Shown: positions 58,961-64,000 of the stretch, piece after piece
How the letters are laid out: each line of letters opens with the position of its first letter
Position numbering within the stretch: the first letter of the stretch is position 1
NCBI GenBank assembly: GCA_027886175.1
Contig: JAJNNQ010000097.1
Span: forward strand, 129,001-193,000
Length of the DNA: 64,000 nt
Reading direction: 5' to 3'
Source: Phylloscopus collybita
Lineage: Eukaryota > Chordata > Aves > Passeriformes > Phylloscopidae
Program-made: the position numbers and the translations under genes
The notes under the pieces: model-generated
What the model was told of the DNA's origin: nothing
What the model saw: the letters and a program-made list of their open reading frames with translations, nothing else
Databases searched by the model: none

Positions 58961-60300
58961 CGCTCTGATCCCTGCCCGATCCCATCCCGATCCCATCCCG
59001 GGCACATCCCAAGCCCATTCTGGTCCGATCCCTTCCCAATCTGACCCTGATCCAATCCTGGTCTGACCCCGATCCCATCCCAATCCCATCTCGGGCCCAT
59101 CCCAAACCCATCCCAATCCCATCCCAATCCCATCCCAATCCCATCCCAATCCCATCCCAATCCCATCCCGATCCCTTCCCACTCTGATCCCTTCCCGATC
59201 TGACCCCGATCCCATCCCGAGCCCGTCCCGATCTGATCTGATCCCAATCCCATCCTGAGCCCTTCCCAAGCCCTTCCTGCTCTGATCCCGATCCATCCCA
59301 ATCCCATCCCAATCCCATCTCAATCCCATCCCAATCCCATCTCAATCCCATCTCAATCCCATCCCAATCCCATCCCAATCCCATCCCAATCCCATCTCAA
59401 TCCCATCCCAATCCCATCCCAATCCCATCTCAATCCCATCCCAATCCCATCTCAATCCCATCCCAATCCCATCCCAATCCCATCCCAATCCCATCCCAAT
59501 CCCATCTCAATCCCATCCCAATCCCATCTCAATCCCATCCCAATCCCATCCCAATCCCATCCCAATCCCATCCCAATCCCATCTCAATCCCATCCCAAGC
59601 CCATCCCAAGCCCATCCCAAGCCCATCCCAAGCCCATCCCAATCCCATCCTGAGCCCGTCCCGATCCAATCTGATCCCGATCCCATCCCATCCCGATCTG
59701 ACCCCAATCCAGTCCTGATCCCATCCCGATCTGATCTGATCCCAAGCCCATCCCGAGCCCATCCTGATCCATCCCGAGCCCATCCCGGGCACATCCCGAG
59801 CCCATCCCGCTCTGATCCCTTCCCAATCTGACTCCGATCTGGCCCTGATCCAATCCCGATCCCATCTGATCCCGAGCCCATCCCGAACCCATCCCAACCC
59901 AATCCCAATCCCATCCCACTCTGATCCCTTCCCGAACTGGCCCCGATCCGATCCTGATCCCATCCCATCCCATCCCAAGCCCATCCCGAGCCGATCCCTT
60001 CCGATCTGACCCCAATCTGGTCCCGATCCCAAATCCCCATCCCATCCCCATCCCAATCCCATTCCCATCCCAAATCCCCATCCCCATCCCCATCCCCATC
60101 CCAAACCCATCCCAAACCCATCCCGATCCCATCCCAATCCCATCCCCATCCCATCCCATCCCATCCCATCCCATCCCATCCCATCCCAAATCCCCATCCC
60201 AATCCCATCCCCATCCCATCCCATCCCATCCCATCCCCATCCCAATCCCATCCCAATCCCATCCCAATCCCATCCCGAGCCGATCCCGCTCGGATCCCAC
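58961..60300. repeat. 11-bp array, CCCATCCCAAT
   Basis: A 1.3-kb array of CCCATCCCAAT, CCCATCTCAAT and CCCATCCCAAGC, with GATCTGACCCCGATC-type interruptions. Confidence 0.95.
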
Positions 60301-60359
60301 CCCCCCCTCTGATCCCTTCCCGATCTGACCCCGCTCCATCCCCGCTCCTTTCCCCCGCT

Positions 60360-61022
60360 CAGGAATTGGGATGGGGATTTGGGATCAGGGATTGGGATCA
60401 GGAATTGGGATCAGGAATTGGGATGGGGATTTGGGATCAGGAATTGGGATCAGGATTTGGGATCAGGAATTGGGATCGGGATTTGGGATCAGGAATTGGG
60501 ATCAGGGATTATTGGGATCAGGATTTGGGATCGGGATTTGGGATCAGGAATTGGGATCGGGATTTGGGATCGGGATTTGGGATCGGGAATTGGGATCAGG
60601 ATTTGGGATTGGGATTTGGGATTGGGATTTGGGATCAGGGATTGGGATCAGGGATTGGGATCAGAGATTGGGATCAGGGATTGGGATCAGGATTTGGGAT
60701 CGGGAATTGGGATCAGGAATTGGGACCGGGAATTGGGATTGGGATTTGGGATCAGGGATTTGGGATCAGGGATTGGGATCAGGATTTGGGATCGGGAATT
60801 GGGATCAGGAATTGGGACCGGGAATTGGGACCGGGAATTGGGACCGGGAATAGGGACCGGGAATAGGGATCGGGAATCGGGATTGGGATTTGGGATCAGG
60901 ATTTGGGATTGGGAATTGGGATCAGGAATTGGGATCAGGGATTATTGGGATCAGGGATTATTGCGATCGGGAATTGGGATCGGGATTTGGGATCAGGGAT
61001 TATTGGGATCGGGATTTGGGGT
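60360..61022. repeat. Minisatellite, GGGATCAGGAATTGGGATCA
   Basis: About 0.66 kb of 12-13-bp units (GGGATCGGGATTT, GGGATCAGGAATT), ending just before the donor of exon 61040-61123. Confidence 0.95.
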
Positions 61023-61039
61023 GGGAACGTTTCCGGTAC

Positions 61040-61123
61040 CGTCGGGCTCCAGGCCCAGCCCCTCGCAGGGAACGTCGTCGTAGATCACCTCGTCCTGCAG
61101 CGGCGGGAAGGAGAAACGATCCC
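61040..61123 (-). CDS. ARHGEF10L: ARHGEF10L exon, N-terminal IYDDVP block
   Basis: This 84-bp exon encodes DRFSFPPLQDEVIYDDVPCE and then GLGLEPD. It is the acidic, tyrosine-containing N-terminal block shared by ARHGEF10-family proteins. The acceptor is TTCCCAG|GGGATCG, where the first GG completes a glycine codon. The donor is GACG|GTACCG, leaving one base for the next exon. A closer AG, just before GACGAGGTG, would drop the conserved DRFSFPPLQ residues and is out of phase with the exon upstream, so the longer exon is preferred. No catalytic residues lie here. Confidence 0.88.
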
Positions 61124-61136
61124 CTGGGAACAACCG

Positions 61137-61722
61137 GAGCGGGGTTGGGAACGGGAACGGGAATGGGATTGGGATTGGGAACGGGAACGGGATTGGGAAC
61201 GGGATTGGGAATGGGAATGGGAATGGGAATGGGAATGGGAACGGGAATGGGAATGGGAACGGGAACGGGAATGGGAACGGGATTGGGAATGGGAATGGGA
61301 ACGGGAACGGGAACGGGATTGGGAATGGGAATGGGAATGGCAATGGGAATGGGAACGGGATTGGGAATGGGATTGGGAACGGGAATGGGAACGGGAATGG
61401 GAACGGGAATGGGAACGGGAACGGGATTGGGAATGGGAACGGGATTGGGAATGGGATTGGGAACGGGAATGGGAATGGGATTGGGATTGGGAATGGGAAT
61501 GAGATTGGGAATGAGATTGGGATTGGGAATGGGAACGGAAACAGGAACAGGATTAGGATTGGGAATGGGAACAAGAATGGGATTGGGAATGGGAACGGAA
61601 ACGGGAACCGGAACGGGAACAGGAACAGGAATGGGATTTGGATTGGGAAAGGGAACAAGAATGGGATCGGGAATGGGATCGGGAATGGGATCGGGATCGG
61701 GATCGGGAGCAGCAGTCCGGGA
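61137..61722. repeat. Hexamer array, GGGAATGGGAACGGGATT
   Basis: About 0.6 kb of (GGGAAT/GGGAAC/GGGATT)n, starting about 15 bp from the acceptor of exon 61040-61123. Confidence 0.96.
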
Positions 61723-61759
61723 TCCCAAGGGGATTGGGAAACCGCCCCAAGCCCAGCAA

Positions 61760-62276
61760 GGGCTATCCCGGGTTATCCCGGGGTTATCCCAGGTTATCCC
61801 AGGTTATCCCGGGTTATCCCGGGTTATCCAGGTTTATCCCGGGTTATCCCAGGTTATCCAGGGTTATCCCATGGTTATCCCAGGTTATCCCAGGTTATCC
61901 CAGGTTATCCCATGGTTATCCCAGGTTATCCCAGGTTATCCCAGGTTATCCCAGGGTTATCCCAGGTTATCCCAGTGTTATCCTGGGTTATCCCAGGTTA
62001 TCCCAGGGTTATCCCAGGGTTATCCCAGGGTTATCCCAGGGTTATCCCGGGTTATTCCAGATTATCCCAGGTTTATCCCGGGTTATCCTGGGTTATCCCG
62101 GGTTATCCCAGGGCTATCCAGGGTTATCCCAGGGTTATCCCAGGGCTATCCAGGGTTATCCCGGGTTATCCCAGGGCTATCCAGGGTTATCCCAGGGTTA
62201 TCCCAGGGTTATCCCAGGGTTATCCAGGGTTATCCCGGGTTATCCCAGGGTTATCCCGAGTTTATCCCGGGTTATC
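61760..62276. repeat. 10-11-bp array, GGTTATCCCAG
   Basis: About 48 units of GGTTATCCCAGG, GGTTATCCCGG and GGCTATCCAG, ending at the donor of exon 62281-62366. Confidence 0.96.
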
Positions 62277-62280
62277 CCAC

Positions 62281-62366
62281 CTCGGCAGATGCTCTCCCTT
62301 TTCCAGGTGCGGTTCCGGAGCTGGGGATCCCCTCCGGCCTCGCCGTTGCTGACGCGCTCGGGGATC
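62281..62366 (-). CDS. ARHGEF10L: ARHGEF10L exon, N-terminal region (VSNGEAG block)
   Basis: This 86-bp exon is the most upstream one I can place. It needs two bases from the previous exon, then encodes 28 residues from IPERVSNGEAG to TWKRESICR, and ends one base into a glycine codon. It corresponds to the vertebrate segment with the VSNG and SWKRKS motifs just before the DRFTFP block. The acceptor is CCGCAG|GATCC and the donor CGAG|GTGGGA. Its end phase fits the next exon exactly (G|GG gives glycine, then DRFSFP). The region is predicted to be disordered and has no known domain. The exon is flanked by the 21-bp array at 62.4-63.9 kb and the GGTTATCCC array at 61.8-62.3 kb. Confidence 0.85.
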
Positions 62367-62367
62367 C

Positions 62368-63905
62368 TGCGGGGGCAGATCCCTCGGGATCGGGGGCAGA
62401 TCCCTCGCGATCGGGGGCAGATCCCTCGGGATCGGGGGCAGATCCATTGGGATCGGGGGCAGATCCCTCGGGATCGGGGGCAGATCCCTCGGGATCGGGG
62501 GCAGATCCATTGGGATCGGGGGCAGATCCCTCGGGATCGGGGGCAGATCCATTGGGATCGGGAGCAAAACCATCGGGATCGGGGACAGATCCCTCGGGAT
62601 CGGGGGCAGATCCCTCGGGATCGGGGGCAAAACCATCGGGATCGGGGGCAGATCCCTCGGGATCGGGGGCAAAACCATTGGGATCGGGGGCAGATCCCTC
62701 GGGATCGGGGGCAAAACCATCGGGATCGGGGGCAGATCCATCGGGATCGGGGGCAGATCCTCCAGGATCGGGGGCAAAACCATCGGGATCGGGGGCAGAT
62801 CCATCGGGATCGGGGGCAGATCCTCCGGGATCGGGGGCAAATCCATCGGGATCGGGGGCAGATCCCTCGGGATCGGGGGCAAAACCATCGGGATCGGGGG
62901 CAGATCCTCCAGGATCGGGGGTAAAACCATTGGGATCGAGGGCAGATCCCTCGGGATCGGGGGCAGATCCATTGGGATCGGGGGCAAAACCATCGGGATC
63001 GGGGGCAGATCCCTTGGGATCAGGTGAAAATCCCCCGGGGATCAGGCACAAATCCTTTGGGATCAGGGGCAAATCTTTCGAAATTCGGCACAAATCCCTC
63101 GGGATCGGGGTCAAATCTCCCAGGATCAGGGGCAGATCCCTCGGGATCGGGGGCAAAACCATCGGGATCAGGGACAGACCCCTTGAGATTGGGCAGAAAT
63201 CCCCTGGGACCGGGTGAAAATCCCTCAGGATCGGGGGCAAATCCCCCGGGATCGGGGACAAAACCATTGGGATCGGGGACAAATCCCTCGAAATTGGGCA
63301 CAAATCCCTCGGGATCAGGGACAGATCCTTTGGGGTCAGGGTCAAATCCCTCGGGATTGGGGACAGATCCCCCAGGATCGGGGTCAGATCTCTTGGGATC
63401 AGGTGAAAATCCCTCAGGATCGGGGTCAAATCCCCGGGATCGGGGACAAATCCTTTGGGATCGGGGAGAGATCCCTCAGGATCAGGGTCAGATCCTTTGG
63501 GGTCAGGGTCAAATCCCTCAGGATTGGGGACAGATCCTTTGGGATCGGGGTCAGATCTCTTGGGATCAGGGGAAAATCCCTCAGGATCGGGGTCAAATCC
63601 CCGGGATCGGGGGCAAATCCTTTGGGATCAGGGACAGATCCCTCGGGATCGAGGGCAAATCCCGCAAAATTGGACACAAATCCCTCAGGATCAGGTACAA
63701 ATCCCTTGGGATCGGGTGAAAATCCCTCAGGATCGGGGTCAAATCCTTTGGGATTGGGGTCAAATCCCTCAAAATTGGGCACAAATCCGCCGGGATCGGG
63801 GGCAAATCCTTTTGGGATTGGGGACGAATTCCTCGAAATTGGGCACAAATCCCTCAGGATCGGGGGCGGATCCCTCGGGATCGGGTGAAAATCCCTCGGG
63901 ATCGG
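62368..63905. repeat. 21-bp minisatellite, GGGATCGGGGGCAGATCCCT
   Basis: A 1.5-kb array of GGGATCGGGGGCAGATCCCT-C. Variants carry GCAAAACCATC, and after 63.0 kb more diverged units such as GACAAATCCTTTGGGATC appear. The 21-bp period keeps open frames (DPSGSGA-like) that are artefacts. Confidence 0.95.
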
Positions 63906-64000
63906 GCGCTGCCAAAGCTCTGGGGGAAACTGAGGCACGGCAGCAGCAGCCGGGACGTCAGAGGGAGGGGACGGATCCCAAAGATCCCGAATTCCCACCA
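63906..64000. other. Unique sequence at the window end
   Basis: About 95 bp of non-repetitive sequence with AACTGAGGCACGGCAGCAGC. The minus strand is open (SDVPAAAAVPQFPPELWQR) but no donor follows in a usable position, so it is left as intron. Confidence 0.4.

Larger units (their letters stand above)
266..62366 (-). other. ARHGEF10L: ARHGEF10L gene, partial, 17 exons plus 2 optional exons
   Basis: This is the gene body on the minus strand. The spliced product matches the vertebrate RhoGEF ARHGEF10L (GrinchGEF), a cytosolic exchange factor that loads RhoA-type GTPases with GTP and promotes actin stress fibres; the function is family knowledge. The paralogue ARHGEF10 is less likely because the DH-to-PH segment reads [13 protein letters not shown], as I recall for ARHGEF10L. 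Exons were placed by joining conserved protein blocks and requiring AG/GT borders and matching phases. The canonical start exons lie beyond 64000 and the C-terminal WD40-like exons lie below 266. Two single-base indels disturb the frame (exons 13860-14128 and 11153-11279). Confidence 0.93.

Noticed and set aside
63906..64000. A further N-terminal exon on the minus strand (SDVPAAAAVPQFPPELWQR)
   Set aside because: No usable donor follows and the reading does not match the expected segment before VSNG; the window ends too soon to judge.
1..64000. Transposons, endogenous retroviruses, or RNA genes
   Set aside because: No reverse transcriptase, integrase or transposase motif, no LTR or terminal inverted repeat pair, and no tRNA- or rRNA-like fold was recognised by reading both strands; a Dfam/Rfam search would be decisive.

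Overview
The window is a piece of a vertebrate nuclear genome, most likely a bird microchromosome and plausibly a songbird. This rests on an intron-containing gene whose protein is close to vertebrate ARHGEF10L, GC-rich codons, short introns, and introns made almost wholly of GC-rich minisatellites. The species call is inference; the gene call is strong. No bacterial, viral, CRISPR, rRNA or tRNA feature was seen.

One gene is present, on the minus strand: ARHGEF10L, a Rho guanine-nucleotide exchange factor (RhoGEF). It is partial at both ends. Transcription runs from high to low coordinates. Seventeen constitutive-looking exons can be placed by conserved protein and splice sites: 62281-62366, 61040-61123, 58165-58343, 51498-51614, 44005-44113, 37001-37107, 33780-33857, 31440-31619, 26753-26869, 24139-24231, 22420-22593, 17259-17398, 13860-14128, 11820-11935, 11153-11279, 6110-6210 and 266-387. 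They total about 2.2 kb, roughly 3.4 percent of the window. Their phases fit at every junction except where two exons carry single-base indels: a local frame change in 13860-14128 and a frame break in 11153-11279. Two more exons are proposed: a 93-bp cassette exon (41540-41632) and an alternative first exon (39630-39747) splicing in frame to 37001-37107. The exons run from the middle of the N-terminal region, through the Dbl-homology (DH) catalytic domain (about 37.0 to 22.4 kb) and the PH-like domain (about 17.4 to 6.1 kb), into the linker before the C-terminal WD40-like part. That part, and the canonical first exons, lie outside the window.

Nearly everything else is tandem repeat. Almost every intron holds its own minisatellite or microsatellite, often abutting an exon, with units from about 6 to 82 bp. 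The very long open frames on both strands are by-products of these arrays and are not annotated as genes.

I found no new multi-gene system. The most unusual feature is how the arrays have taken in splice-site sequence. Nine extra copies of an acceptor plus the first 70 bp of an exon are scattered through the array at 17.4-19.2 kb. Nine perfect donor-like sites (GTGAGA) lie in the array beside the exon at 24.1 kb. Seven copies of an acceptor-proximal intron block (one in place, six more) lie in a 6-kb array at 51.6-57.6 kb. There is also a 33-bp exon-tail fragment at 36.1 kb and a small non-repetitive island with two Maf-type sites at 35.5 kb.
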